Below are positions 1-7,623 of a stretch of DNA of 35,272 nt, piece by piece. The notes beneath the pieces were generated by a model, which searched no databases, was not told the origin of the DNA, and was given only the letters and a program-made list of their open reading frames with translations. Source of the DNA: an uncultured Sulfurovum sp. (GTDB lineage: Bacteria; Campylobacterota; Campylobacteria; Campylobacterales; Sulfurovaceae). Numbering within the stretch: the first letter of the stretch is position 1; the number at the start of each line of letters is the position of its first letter. Position numbers and translations under genes: made by a program. The stretch is taken from contig CACVAP010000041.1 of NCBI GenBank assembly GCA_902727895.1, positions 1 through 35,272 on the forward strand, given 5' to 3'.

Positions 1-105
1 GCTTAGTCAGATGGTTATACTAAAAACTTGAGTGGCGACAAAATCAGTTAAGACTAGATTGTATTTCACGAGTTAAAGTTATGTGTAGCTGATTGCTATA
101 AATCA

Positions 106-125
106 CGTAGGAGTTAACTCCTACG
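106..125. repeat. Perfect 20-bp palindrome upstream of IS110 transposase
   Basis: CGTAGGAGTTAACTCCTACG reads the same on both strands and lies 36 bases before the transposase start. It could be a stem of an IS110 bridge RNA or a binding site for the transposase. The sequence is certain; the role is inferred. Confidence 0.6.
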
Positions 126-161
126 CTAACGAGCTCTCTAAATAAATTTAAAGGCTCTAAA

Positions 162-1160
162 ATGTATTCTATCGGATTAGATGTTTCAAAGTCAAGTATT
201 AACATTTTCATTTCAAGAGAAGAGTTAGATTTAGAAATAGAAAATAATTCAAAAGCATTAAACTCTCTCTATTCAAAACTGAAAAAAATCTATAAAAAAG
301 AGATAGATAAAGTTGTATTTGTCTTTGAACCAACAGGAAGTTATTCAGAACTACTTCATCAGTTCTGTGCAAGTAAAAATATTCAAATATTTATGATTAA
401 TCCCAAACAAGCAAGAAACTTTTCAAAAGCAATAGCTCAAAGAAATAAAAGTGATGTAATAGATGCAAGAGTTCTAGCACAAGCCATTAGTATAGCAAGA
501 AAGAATGAGATTAGAATACCTACTATAAACCCTATAGTTGAAGAGATTAAAGAGCTTATGAGTTACTATAAACTCAAAGTAAAACAACGGGTTCAGCTCT
601 CAAATCATTTAGAAGCTTTATCTGTTAAAAACAGTAATAAAACACTTGTAAAAACCATTCAAAAAGAGTTAAAAGCTTTAAAAAATCAAGAAGAAACTAT
701 CATCGAAACCATCAACTCAATTATTAATAAAGATGAAGTTTTACTCAAAAAATATAATGCGATTATCTCTATTAAAGGTATAGGAAATATTGCTGCTATT
801 GTACTACTTCATCTTTTTATAAAATACTCAAATGCAAATCAAAGACAGATAGTTTCATTAACAGGTCTTGACCCAGTTGTTAGAGAATCAGGAACATCTG
901 TTAGAGGTAGAAGTAAAATTTCCAAAGCAGGAGCTAGGATTTATAGAGGGACACTTTTTATGGCTGCAATAGTTGCGACGATACATAATAAACAGATGAA
1001 ATCTTTTTATGAAAGACTCAAAAAGAAAGATAAACATACAACAGTAGCTCAAATTGCTGTTATACGAAAGCTTGTTATTATTGCTCACTCTTTATATAAA
1101 AATGAAGAGATGTACGATGAAGATAAATACATGAAATCAACGGGAGTATCAAATGTTTGA
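162..1160 (+). CDS. IS110-family transposase (DEDD recombinase)
   Basis: The 332-residue protein is full length for the family. The N-terminal RuvC-like DEDD domain shows GLDVSK (first Asp, residue 7), FEPTGSY (Glu, near 51) and DVIDAR (the two Asp, near 99-102). The C-terminal Tnp2-type domain has the SIKGIGN helix-hairpin-helix-like stretch, then SGTSVRGRSKISKAGARIYRG, where the second catalytic nucleophile, a serine, resides in this family. It moves the element by RNA-guided recombination in characterised relatives. The ATG at 162 has AAAGG seven bases upstream. No frameshift is visible, so the enzyme could be active. Whether it belongs to the IS110 or IS1111 subgroup cannot be told from the sequence alone. 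Confidence 0.95.
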   Translation: MYSIGLDVSKSSINIFISREELDLEIENNSKALNSLYSKLKKIYKKEIDKVVFVFEPTGSYSELLHQFCASKNIQIFMINPKQARNFSKAIAQRNKSDVIDARVLAQAISIARKNEIRIPTINPIVEEIKELMSYYKLKVKQRVQLSNHLEALSVKNSNKTLVKTIQKELKALKNQEETIIETINSIINKDEVLLKKYNAIISIKGIGNIAAIVLLHLFIKYSNANQRQIVSLTGLDPVVRESGTSVRGRSKISKAGARIYRGTLFMAAIVATIHNKQMKSFYERLKKKDKHTTVAQIAVIRKLVIIAHSLYKNEEMYDEDKYMKSTGVSNV

Positions 1161-1216
1161 TTGATACTCTCTTTTGAAAAATATTGGTAAAATTGTTCTG
1201 TTTTTTATGGGGTTTT

Positions 1217-1621
1217 AAGGTGGCGACTAATTTATTAGTTATGGTTCTTCTATTTGGACTGATACACGGTTTTGGTCTTTCAACAAGATTACAACAGTTG
1301 CCACTTGGGGAACAAAACGTAGACATGTTACTGAAAATAATTTCATTTAACATAGGGGTAGAAATTGGGCAGATATTTGCTCTGATTATTATGCTGGTAG
1401 TATTAACTGGGTGGAGAAAAACAGCATCATTTTTACGCTTTAGCACAATAGCTAATCACGCATTAATGTTTGCAGGTTTTATGTTGCTATTGATGCAACT
1501 ACATGGCTATTTACATACAGTAAATGAAGAAGAGTTTGGATTTAACAAAGATGAGCATTACCATATTCATTTAGATATGGAACAAGCTAAACAAAAAAAC
1601 TATACACACGATAGTTTATAA
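1217..1621 (+). pseudogene. HupE/UreJ_2-type membrane protein, 5'-truncated by the IS
   Basis: The readable part contains the family signature FGLIHGFGLS followed by FNIGVEIGQIFAL, which matches the C-terminal half of HupE/UreJ_2 membrane proteins (putative metal or hydrogenase/urease-associated transporters). Full members are roughly twice as long and have more transmembrane helices before this motif; those are missing. The open frame extends left to a TTG at 1184, but that part lies in the IS end and has no resemblance to the family. Three hydrophobic segments remain, followed by a His-containing tail (KDEHYHIHLD). GTG at 1220 could restart translation with GGGG seven bases upstream, so a short product cannot be excluded. 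It probably belonged to the same operon as the two downstream genes. Confidence 0.7.
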
Positions 1622-1632
1622 AAGGAAAACAG

Positions 1633-1992
1633 ATGAATCGTAAAACATTAATTAAAGCAACGGTTGTAACAATAGCACTTAGTTTCACAGCATTATATGC
1701 AGGTGACAATCATGGTGGTCACGGACATAGCCATGAGGTAAAAGAACTAAGCCAAGATAAAATAAAAGAACAAGCCAATAAACAATTATCGATATATGTT
1801 GAAAATGAAAAAATTGATAAAAGCTGGGCTAAGGTTTCTGTTTTGGATATGAAGAAAAAACAATTTCATCATAATACAGAATGGGTAGTAAGATATAAAA
1901 ATGAAGAGATTAAAGATAATGAAAAACAAATTTTTCATATCTTTTTAAGTCTTTCTGGCGATATTACTGGTGCCAATTATACTGGTAAATAA
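1633..1992 (+). CDS. His-rich exported protein, DUF6488-like
   Basis: The 119-residue protein has an N-terminal signal peptide (MNRKTLIKA, hydrophobic core, cleavage after LYAG) and then a His-rich stretch, DNHGGHGHSHE, suited to metal binding. The rest, with KIDKSWAKVS, TEWVVRYKN, QIFHIFLSLSGDITGANYTGK, fits what I remember of the DUF6488 family (a small PepSY-like fold); the assignment is from memory of the family pattern. It starts 11 bases after the HupE fragment with AAAGGA as ribosome site and is probably in the same transcript as the DUF3147 gene. Function is unknown; a periplasmic metal-binding role is inferred from the histidines. Confidence 0.65.
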   Translation: MNRKTLIKATVVTIALSFTALYAGDNHGGHGHSHEVKELSQDKIKEQANKQLSIYVENEKIDKSWAKVSVLDMKKKQFHHNTEWVVRYKNEEIKDNEKQIFHIFLSLSGDITGANYTGK

Positions 1993-2040
1993 TTATACTA
2001 TTAGTCTGTTTTTACAGGCTAATGGACAATAGGATAGATA

Positions 2041-2388
2041 TTGACATATTATATTATTAAATTAATTATTACAACACTACTTATAGTGTTGATTTCTGAA
2101 ATAGCAAAAAGAAATAGTTTAGCTGGTGCAATGTTCGCGGCGATACCTTTAGTATCAATATTAGCAATGACTTGGATGTATATAGATACAAATGACACTA
2201 AAAGTGCAGTGGATTTTTCCAACTCAATTGTTTGGTTGATTGTTCCATCGATGACACTATTTATAGCTTTTCCTATTTTAATAAAAAAAGGTTTGAGCTT
2301 TTACCCAAGTATGACTATATCAATAGTCATGACTATGTTTGCTTACTATAGCGTTATCTTTCTTCTTGATAAATTAGGAGTTAGATGA
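2041..2388 (+). CDS. DUF3147 family membrane protein
   Basis: The 115-residue protein is nearly all hydrophobic, with four predicted transmembrane helices (about residues 5-22, 27-47, 61-80, 88-109). ISEIAKRNSLAGAMFAAIPLVSILAMTWMYIDT is the typical DUF3147 pattern. The start is TTG at 2041, preceded by AGGA at a spacing of six bases; no ATG fits better. It is the third gene of the small plus-strand group and is followed by the convergent oxidase gene. Members are often found beside metal-efflux genes, but no activity is known. Confidence 0.75.
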   Translation: MTYYIIKLIITTLLIVLISEIAKRNSLAGAMFAAIPLVSILAMTWMYIDTNDTKSAVDFSNSIVWLIVPSMTLFIAFPILIKKGLSFYPSMTISIVMTMFAYYSVIFLLDKLGVR

Positions 2389-2490
2389 CACACGGTAAAT
2401 CAGAACTAAACACCCTTTAAAGAAAAAAGGTTATTAATTCCCCAAGTAAATAATTTTCGAGCTTGTGTTATGTTAGAGATTTTATTAAAA

Positions 2491-3927
2491 TTATACTACC
2501 AAAAACTGCCCCATCATTCCTGCATCTTCATGTTCTAAGAAGTGACAATGATACATATATGGTACTTTTTTATCGACATAGTCCGTCATTTTAACAATGA
2601 GCTTTACCCTGTCTCCTGGGGCTAAGTAGACGGTGTCTTTATAGCCTTTTTCATTTTCTAAAACATTATTTACACTACCATTTCTCTCTAAAACCATAAA
2701 ATGTGTCCCATGAATATGAAAATTATGTTCCATTTTCATCATCATCATTTTTTTATTGCTTATTTCCCAGATTTCAATATCATTCAAACGCATCACTTCA
2801 TCAATACGATTCATGTCCATGGTTTTATTGTTGATATAAACGCGTCCCATTCTACCAGATAGCGTAAAATGTCTTGTTTTAACAGCATCTTTAGGGTTGT
2901 ATCTTAGCAATGTCGTTAACTCTTGGGGTACTTTTGTTGTCTCTTTCGCTTTTTTACTTACTTTAAATTTTAAAAATGTTTTTCCTTGTCTCGACTCTTC
3001 CAAATGAACCGTTTTCCCCAATGAAGCAGTAAAATCAATAATAATTTCAGCTCTTTCCCCTGGACTTAAACCCAGAGTATTCATCTCTACAGGTTTTTCT
3101 AAAAATGAGTTGTCTCCTGCTATCTGATTAAACGTTCTATTGTCATTAAGTTTCAACTCGTAAACCGTTGAATTTGAGCCATTGAGTAGTCGTAATCTAA
3201 TCTCTTTTGCTTCAACATCAACATAAGGGTTAAGAACGCCATTGGTCATTAAGGTATCACCTTTATAACCCATCATTGTTTGATGCATGGTAGGATTATA
3301 ATAAATTTGTCCATTAGTATCAAAAAACTTATCTTGTAAAACAAGAGGAATATCATCAACCCCATACGCTCTTGGCAAGTCCAGTTTTTGACTCTCCTCA
3401 TCTTCAATAATAATCAGCCCAGCCAAACCTTGATAAACATGCTCTGCTGTTTTGTCCAGAGCATGAGGATGATACCAATTGGTACAAGCCTTTTGATTAA
3501 CGCGATACATAGCAGACCAAGTAGCCAAAGGAGCAATTTTCTGATGTGCTGTTCCATCCATATTGGCAGGAACGTGCATACCATGACCATGCATGGTGGT
3601 GGTCTCAGAAAGATTATTTGTATAATTTATTGAAACATCTTGACCATTTATAAGTTTGAGTGTTGGTGCTAAATAAGTACCATTGACAGCGTAGGTATCA
3701 GTTAAAACATTATCAAAAAACCAATGTTTACTCTCATGAATTTTCAAATCATAATGATAAGCATCTCCTCTCTTCGCACCTTCTATTAAAGGTGGAATTA
3801 CTAATGATTTTTCAGCATTGGCTTTAACTTTTGGTATATCTTTATCATCAAAAGCATCTGCAAAGCACCCTGTAATTAATGTTGCTGAAGCTACTGTACT
3901 TAGTGCTAAAAAACTTCTTCTTTTCAT
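2491..3927 (-). CDS. Multicopper oxidase, Tat-type lipoprotein-like (CueO/SufI-like)
   Basis: The 478-residue protein has all four copper-ligand motifs of a multicopper oxidase: HGHG at 113-116, WYHPH at 151-155, HNFHIHGTHF in the C-terminal domain and YHCHFLEHEDAGMM near the end. The N-terminus KRRSFLAL resembles a twin-arginine signal and is followed by LITGC, a possible lipobox with Cys21. A run KKMMMMKMEH just before the type-1/type-3 ligands is Met-rich, as seen in cuprous oxidases. It is probably a periplasmic copper(I) oxidase that detoxifies copper. It is the last gene of the DUF302-SHOCT-oxidase operon (60-base gap, ribosome site AAGGAAAAAA before ATG), so it should be controlled by the promoter box at 4607-4640. 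Its C-terminus resembles that of the 839-residue oxidase in this window more than that of CopA. Confidence 0.92.
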   Translation of the reverse strand: MKRRSFLALSTVASATLITGCFADAFDDKDIPKVKANAEKSLVIPPLIEGAKRGDAYHYDLKIHESKHWFFDNVLTDTYAVNGTYLAPTLKLINGQDVSINYTNNLSETTTMHGHGMHVPANMDGTAHQKIAPLATWSAMYRVNQKACTNWYHPHALDKTAEHVYQGLAGLIIIEDEESQKLDLPRAYGVDDIPLVLQDKFFDTNGQIYYNPTMHQTMMGYKGDTLMTNGVLNPYVDVEAKEIRLRLLNGSNSTVYELKLNDNRTFNQIAGDNSFLEKPVEMNTLGLSPGERAEIIIDFTASLGKTVHLEESRQGKTFLKFKVSKKAKETTKVPQELTTLLRYNPKDAVKTRHFTLSGRMGRVYINNKTMDMNRIDEVMRLNDIEIWEISNKKMMMMKMEHNFHIHGTHFMVLERNGSVNNVLENEKGYKDTVYLAPGDRVKLIVKMTDYVDKKVPYMYHCHFLEHEDAGMMGQFLVV

Positions 3928-3987
3928 TTTTTTCCTTATAATTTTACTTTTAAAATTGTAATGTTCTTTGACTTTAATGGTGTTCCT

Positions 3988-4191
3988 CTAGCCATTGAGA
4001 ATTTTTAAATACTCTTCATATTTTTCTTTATTAATCTCACCTTTAACCAAACGTCTATCAAGTATCTCTTTGGCTGACAAGTCATTAGCATCTTTTTTAG
4101 AATTTCTAGAATTTTCATTCAAGAAATAGACCAAACCCACAATCAATAAAATAGGGATTAACCACCCTAAACCCATTCCAAATCCATTCAT
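3988..4191 (-). CDS. Small SHOCT-domain membrane protein
   Basis: This 67-residue protein has one transmembrane helix (about residues 8-24) and a C-terminal SHOCT motif (SAKEILDRRLVKGEINKEKYEE, of which LDRRLVKGEI is the core). SHOCT proteins of this type are common in copper-resistance operons, usually with no known activity. It begins three bases after the DUF302 stop with AAAGGA as ribosome site, so it is translationally linked to that gene and to the oxidase downstream. Confidence 0.85.
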   Translation of the reverse strand: MNGFGMGLGWLIPILLIVGLVYFLNENSRNSKKDANDLSAKEILDRRLVKGEINKEKYEEYLKILNG

Positions 4192-4194
4192 TTT

Positions 4195-4584
4195 TTATCC
4201 TTTATTCCAAGAGTTCATTAAGGCTTTTAAATGCTTAAAAAGTTCAGACATAAAAAGTTTAAAATCTTCATCAACCTCAACACTCTCTAAAATATTTTCA
4301 AAACCAATGGTCGCTAAAACAGTTTGTCCATTCTCTTCATAAACAGAAAGACGGCAAGGTAAATAGACTGAAATTTCAACAATCTGACTTAAAACTTTTT
4401 GAGCTCCTGCTGGATTACAAAGTTCATAAACGGTTATGTCTTTTTCAATGGGAAAACCTTTTCCTTCTAAAATATCTTGAAAAGCATAACTTTTCAGTAT
4501 CCCAAATCCAAATTTTTTGGCTTTTTCTTCAAGTTCTTCTTTTAATTTTTCTATTTTTGTATCTGTTTTTACTTTATAAATCAT
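4195..4584 (-). CDS. DUF302 family protein
   Basis: The protein is 129 residues from the ATG at 4584. The open frame reaches to GTG 4599, but AAAGGA sits just before 4584 at proper spacing, so MIYKVKTDTK is the likely start. The DUF302 fold is indicated by GFGILKSYAFQDIL, VYELCNPAGAQKVL and the acidic C-terminal half with LPCRLSVYEENGQTVLATI. No signal peptide is seen, so it may be cytoplasmic. DUF302 proteins often sit in copper and redox-stress operons; the Cys in ELCNPAGA and LPCRLSV are conserved features of the family and could hold a metal, which is inference. First gene of an operon with SHOCT and oxidase genes; the promoter box lies 23-56 bases upstream of its start. Confidence 0.85.
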   Translation of the reverse strand: MIYKVKTDTKIEKLKEELEEKAKKFGFGILKSYAFQDILEGKGFPIEKDITVYELCNPAGAQKVLSQIVEISVYLPCRLSVYEENGQTVLATIGFENILESVEVDEDFKLFMSELFKHLKALMNSWNKG

Positions 4585-4606
4585 TTTATATCCTTTCACT
4601 AGGAAC

Positions 4607-4640
4607 AGTATAAAACTTTTGTTGTGTAAAGTGTGTGTAA
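4607..4640 (-). promoter_or_regulatory. Response-regulator box and -10 for DUF302-SHOCT-oxidase operon
   Basis: Read on the minus strand: TTACACA (4640-4634), 4 bp, TTACACA (4629-4623), 10 bp, TATACT (4612-4607). The two 7-mers are identical with an 11-bp period, and the second replaces a -35 element. The same architecture occurs before copA and before the second response regulator. It begins directly after the HK1 stop, separated only by a run of seven C. Spacing matches PhoB/OmpR-family activation; the cognate regulator is inferred. Confidence 0.7.
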
Positions 4641-4647
4641 GGGGGGG

Positions 4648-5709
4648 CTATCCCTCTAACATCTCAAAAGGAAGTTTAAGCAAGACAATGGTTTTTTTAC
4701 CTAAAAGTGTTTCAAGTTCTATTTGAATGTTTAAATGTTCTGTAAGTTTTTTAACAATATGAAGTCCAATACCAACGCCTCGTTCATGCTCTTTGTAAAA
4801 ACGTTCAAAAACTTTTTTAGGATTTTTAATGCCTTTTCCTGTGTCTTCAATGGATAAGGTTCTGGTTTCTTCATCATATTTTAAAAGAACTTGACCATCT
4901 GATTTATTGTACTTAGAAGCATTGATAATGATGTTGTCAACAATACGTACAAAATCTTTTTTAAAAGTATGCAGCCTGATTTCTAAAGGTACTTCTATGC
5001 TATAGCGTAAATGTGGATAATTTTGTTCCACCATATTTATGCGTTCTTGAAGTAAAATGAGAAGATTAAATGTCTCTATTTCTGAACTTTGAAATTGAAG
5101 ATAGTTTTTTAAGTTTTCTTCTAAACTTAGAATATTTTCAATACTTCTCTCTATTCGGGACACCTTCGTGTTAGACCCTATCTCTTTTTCTAATAAAGAT
5201 AAATTTAAACGCATGGTTGCAATGGGTGTATTAAAATCATGTAAAATATCTTTAATAAATTCACGCGTTAACACTAAGGCATTACGTAAAGGGTAAAGTG
5301 CATAAAATGAAAACAACATAGATATAAGAAAAGCTACAACAAGTGTGACAATGGCTCTAAAAATCAATGCCTCATGTAAGTAATGCATCTGCTCATGATA
5401 CTCCTCTTGGGAAAGAGAGAGTTTAAGATAAAAGTCTGAAACATCTTTGACAGGATAGAGGCTTGAGACTTCTTGCTTGTTTTTTAGAAGTTTATACAAA
5501 ACATTCTCTTTCTTTTTCTCAAAATCTATCTTGTATGTTTGACAATCTAAAGAGTAACTGCAAAGATGCATCTTGTAAAATAACTTTTCATCAAAACTTT
5601 GTAACTCTTTTTGATAATCTAAATAAAAAATAATGCCTAAGAGTATTCCCATGGAGCTAAAAAAAAGCAAAAAACTTTTTATAAATGCTTCTAATTCAAC
5701 TCTCTTCAA
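4648..5709 (-). CDS. Sensor histidine kinase, copy 1 (metal-sensing candidate)
   Basis: The 353-residue kinase has two transmembrane helices (about 11-30 and 116-137) around a short periplasmic loop, then the HisKA region with H157 in DILHDFNTPIATMR, an N-box (VDNIIINASKYN), G1 (IEDTGKGI), the F-box and a GVGIGLHIV G2 box. The periplasmic loop holds C50 and C56 in HLCSYSLDC, which recur at the same residue numbers in the second kinase at 15912-16961. Start is TTG at 5709, overlapping the regulator gene by 14 bases exactly as in the second pair, which supports both starts. It should phosphorylate the adjacent regulator at Asp58. Metal specificity (copper or silver) is inferred from surroundings. 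Confidence 0.93.
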   Translation of the reverse strand: MKRVELEAFIKSFLLFFSSMGILLGIIFYLDYQKELQSFDEKLFYKMHLCSYSLDCQTYKIDFEKKKENVLYKLLKNKQEVSSLYPVKDVSDFYLKLSLSQEEYHEQMHYLHEALIFRAIVTLVVAFLISMLFSFYALYPLRNALVLTREFIKDILHDFNTPIATMRLNLSLLEKEIGSNTKVSRIERSIENILSLEENLKNYLQFQSSEIETFNLLILLQERINMVEQNYPHLRYSIEVPLEIRLHTFKKDFVRIVDNIIINASKYNKSDGQVLLKYDEETRTLSIEDTGKGIKNPKKVFERFYKEHERGVGIGLHIVKKLTEHLNIQIELETLLGKKTIVLLKLPFEMLEG

Positions 5710-6349
5710 GCCTGTACCCTATCCCATGAATGCTACGAATCTCTAGTCCTGTCATGAGTTTTAACTTATTGATGGCTACGCGTAAAGAAGGTAGTGAGGT
5801 GATGGAGGTATATTCCATAATAATTGACGGCTCCAATGTTTTGTTAAGTTGGGTTATGAATATATGAAAAAGTTCCTGTTGCTTTTTACTTAAAAAAATC
5901 ATCTCTTCCCCTTTTCTTAACTCTTTACTTTTGGGGTCATAGTGTAATTTTTTATAGTTTATGCTCTCATTTAGGGTATTAAATTTAGCTTCAATACGTA
6001 AAAGTAATTCCTCAGGAAAAAAAGGTTTTTTAATATAGTCTTCAGCCCCTATTTTAAAAGCTTTCTTCATACTCTCTAAGTCTAGTAAAGCAGAAATAAA
6101 AATGGCAGGAGTTTTGTCTTCTGCATTTCTAAGTGACGCTAAGAGTTCGAGTCCATTAAGTTCAGGTACATTAATATCAAAAATATAGAGGTCAAACTTC
6201 CCATCGTAAGTCGCTTCGGCTGCTACAATGCCATCTTTGACCCAACGAACAACATAACCCTCATCTTCAAGCATCTCTTTGAGTGTTTCGCCCAAATCAA
6301 GCTCATCTTCCATCAGTAATATGCGAATATTTTTACCAGAAGTAACCAA
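5696..6349 (-). CDS. OmpR-family response regulator, copy 1
   Basis: 217 residues: receiver domain with MEDE acidic pair (13-16), phospho-acceptor D58 in LYIFDINVP, Thr/Ser position in FISALLD and Lys in IKKPF; then a winged-helix DNA-binding domain (ELRKGEEMIFLSKKQQELF ... SLRVAINKLK ... IRSIHGIGYRLEE). TTG at 6349 is the start: AGGAG lies six bases before it and the gene overlaps the preceding barrel gene by 17 bases. The DNA-binding half is rather divergent. It is in one operon with a Met/His-rich small protein and a TSP3 barrel upstream and kinase 1 downstream, and probably activates nearby copper genes. Confidence 0.93.
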   Translation of the reverse strand: MVTSGKNIRILLMEDELDLGETLKEMLEDEGYVVRWVKDGIVAAEATYDGKFDLYIFDINVPELNGLELLASLRNAEDKTPAIFISALLDLESMKKAFKIGAEDYIKKPFFPEELLLRIEAKFNTLNESINYKKLHYDPKSKELRKGEEMIFLSKKQQELFHIFITQLNKTLEPSIIMEYTSITSLPSLRVAINKLKLMTGLEIRSIHGIGYRLEES

Positions 6350-7121
6350 GGCTTACTCCTATGTTTTCTCTTTTATTAATGGCACTTAAACCATATCCAT
6401 AATTGACACTGGCAAACCAATGTTTATCCATAGGATAATAGCCATACAAAGAGAGTGTTTCTAAATCTTCTATAGTAGTAATGGCACTGTTGGAGCGAGA
6501 ATATCCTAAGCTTGAATAAAACTTATTGTCCCATGCGTATCCTACCCCTAGATTATAAGAGAGTTTATTGTTATAATTCAAATTATTGCTACTGTCAATA
6601 TCGCCTATTTTATTGTAGCCTGTACCCATTATGAGTGACCATTTTTCTATCTTATATCGGGCATATAAGGAAGCTGTATAATCCATATTATTATCCACAA
6701 CATCATAAGTCGGAAAAACAATACCTCCACCAAGAGTGAGAAAAAAATTATCAAGGGGATTAAAAAGATAAAAAAGGCTTAAATAAGTGTCATTTTGTCC
6801 ACTGCTGTTAACAATGTCCAATGAACTCTTATAATACGATGTAGCCAATTGCATTGACCAATTTTTATAATAATAGTCCATTTTAATAGTTGATAAAGAG
6901 AGTGTAGAGATGCTATCCTCAACATAGCTTTGTCCTAAAACAAGGTCAAAATTATGCTCAGAGATTAACTTTTTAATCGTACAACCCGATAAATCTACCA
7001 ATTCTGTTAAAGGGGTATTGGTACAACGGTCATTTTCATCAGGAACACCGTCCATATCACTGTCAACATACGCTAAAAGAAAAGAGGTAAAAAGAAAAAA
7101 AGAAAAGAAAGCTTTAAACAT
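6333..7121 (-). CDS. Outer-membrane beta-barrel protein with thrombospondin type 3 repeat, copy 1
   Basis: 262 residues. A signal peptide (MFKAFFSFFLFTSFLLAY) is followed at once by a calcium-binding TSP3-type stretch, VDSDMDGVPDENDRCTNTP, and a short Cys-containing linker (LSGC). From residue 60 the sequence alternates polar and aromatic residues in strand-like blocks (YYKNWSMQLATSYYKS, FFLTLGGGIVFPTYD, LGVGYAWDNKFYSSLGYS) and ends in GYFW, the terminal aromatic expected for BamA-recognised outer-membrane barrels. Roughly ten strands are plausible. A paralogue with the same layout is at 12025-12756, again preceded by a Met/His-rich small gene. Function is unknown; a role in metal passage or sensing at the outer membrane is inferred from context. 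Confidence 0.75.
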   Translation of the reverse strand: MFKAFFSFFLFTSFLLAYVDSDMDGVPDENDRCTNTPLTELVDLSGCTIKKLISEHNFDLVLGQSYVEDSISTLSLSTIKMDYYYKNWSMQLATSYYKSSLDIVNSSGQNDTYLSLFYLFNPLDNFFLTLGGGIVFPTYDVVDNNMDYTASLYARYKIEKWSLIMGTGYNKIGDIDSSNNLNYNNKLSYNLGVGYAWDNKFYSSLGYSRSNSAITTIEDLETLSLYGYYPMDKHWFASVNYGYGLSAINKRENIGVSLGYFW

Positions 7122-7130
7122 TCATCTTCC

Positions 7131-7532
7131 TTATCCATTTACTTCAGAAGTACTATGACTTTCTAAAGAATGTTCCTGAAGATGTTGATGTAATGCATCT
7201 TCCATTTTATGGCTAGGGAGCATCTGTTCTTGAAGCTCATGATGCTCTAGTTCTGTAGCTTCATGTGTTGGCTCTTGAGTTTCTGAAATATTTTCAATAG
7301 TCTCGGAGGTTTGAGCTATGTTTTGCTCATTTTTTGCATGAAGCTTTTCTTGTAATGTTGCGATTGTATTCATGCGTTCTTCATGATTCATCACAATTAA
7401 CTGCTCTTTAATATGATTCATCAATGCCACCCTTTCTTTGGGTGAGGCTTCATCTAAAGCATGGATTTGTTCATTGATACTCAGAGAAAAAAGTAACGTA
7501 CTCATGTAAATCAATGAAAATATGATTCTCAT
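7131..7532 (-). CDS. Small exported Met/His/Glu-rich protein, copy 1
   Basis: 133 residues with signal peptide (MRIIFSLIYMSTLLFSLS), an alpha-helical segment (residues 20-65: EQIHALDEASPKERVALMN, HEERMNTIATLQEKL) and a C-terminal tail rich in His, Glu and Met (LEHHELQEQMLPSHKMEDALHQHLQEHS). The tail looks like a periplasmic cation-binding segment. A paralogue at 12759-13241 keeps the helical part (SPKERVALMNHIKEQLIVM versus TPQEQKYKVINEIKTHIIQL) but has a Met-rich rather than His-rich tail. Nine bases separate it from the barrel gene. It probably heads the operon with barrel 1, regulator 1 and kinase 1. Confidence 0.75.
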   Translation of the reverse strand: MRIIFSLIYMSTLLFSLSINEQIHALDEASPKERVALMNHIKEQLIVMNHEERMNTIATLQEKLHAKNEQNIAQTSETIENISETQEPTHEATELEHHELQEQMLPSHKMEDALHQHLQEHSLESHSTSEVNG

Positions 7533-7571
7533 AGAGGAAAGTCCTTATATAGTTTGTTTTAAGTATGCCAT

Positions 7572-7608
7572 AAAAATATTAGCAAAGTATTAATTTTAAT
7601 ACTTTGCT
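7572..7608 (-). terminator. Rho-independent terminator after beta-propeller gene
   Basis: A perfect 12-bp stem with a 4-base loop (7581-7608; arm AGCAAAGTATTA) begins 15 bases after the stop of the beta-propeller gene and is followed on the minus strand by AATATTTTTA. It separates that gene from the Met/His-rich small gene downstream. Confidence 0.85.
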
Positions 7609-7623
7609 TAATGATTATACTTT

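Larger units (their letters stand above)
1..1216 (+). mobile_element. IS110-family insertion sequence, right part complete, left end not defined
   Basis: The element is defined by its transposase gene at 162-1160. The right end should lie at about 1211-1227, because the sequence from about 1217 on is in frame with a truncated HupE/UreJ_2 gene. The left end is not obvious; it is in the first 40 bases or before the window. The 8-mer GTGGCGAC occurs at 32-39 and again at 1220-1227, which might be a shared core. IS110 elements encode a structured bridge RNA beside the transposase gene; positions 40-161 are non-coding and contain a 20-bp perfect palindrome, so they are the candidate. No terminal inverted repeats were seen, as expected for IS110. 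Confidence 0.55.

Noticed and set aside
1078-1446. Minus-strand 122-residue open frame across the IS end
   Set aside because: Lies opposite the transposase and HupE fragment, has no ribosome site and no family resemblance.
2400-2430. Bidirectional terminator between the DUF3147 gene and the convergent oxidase gene
   Set aside because: CCTTT/AAAGG stem of five pairs with an A-rich loop and no proper T-run on either side; too weak to annotate.
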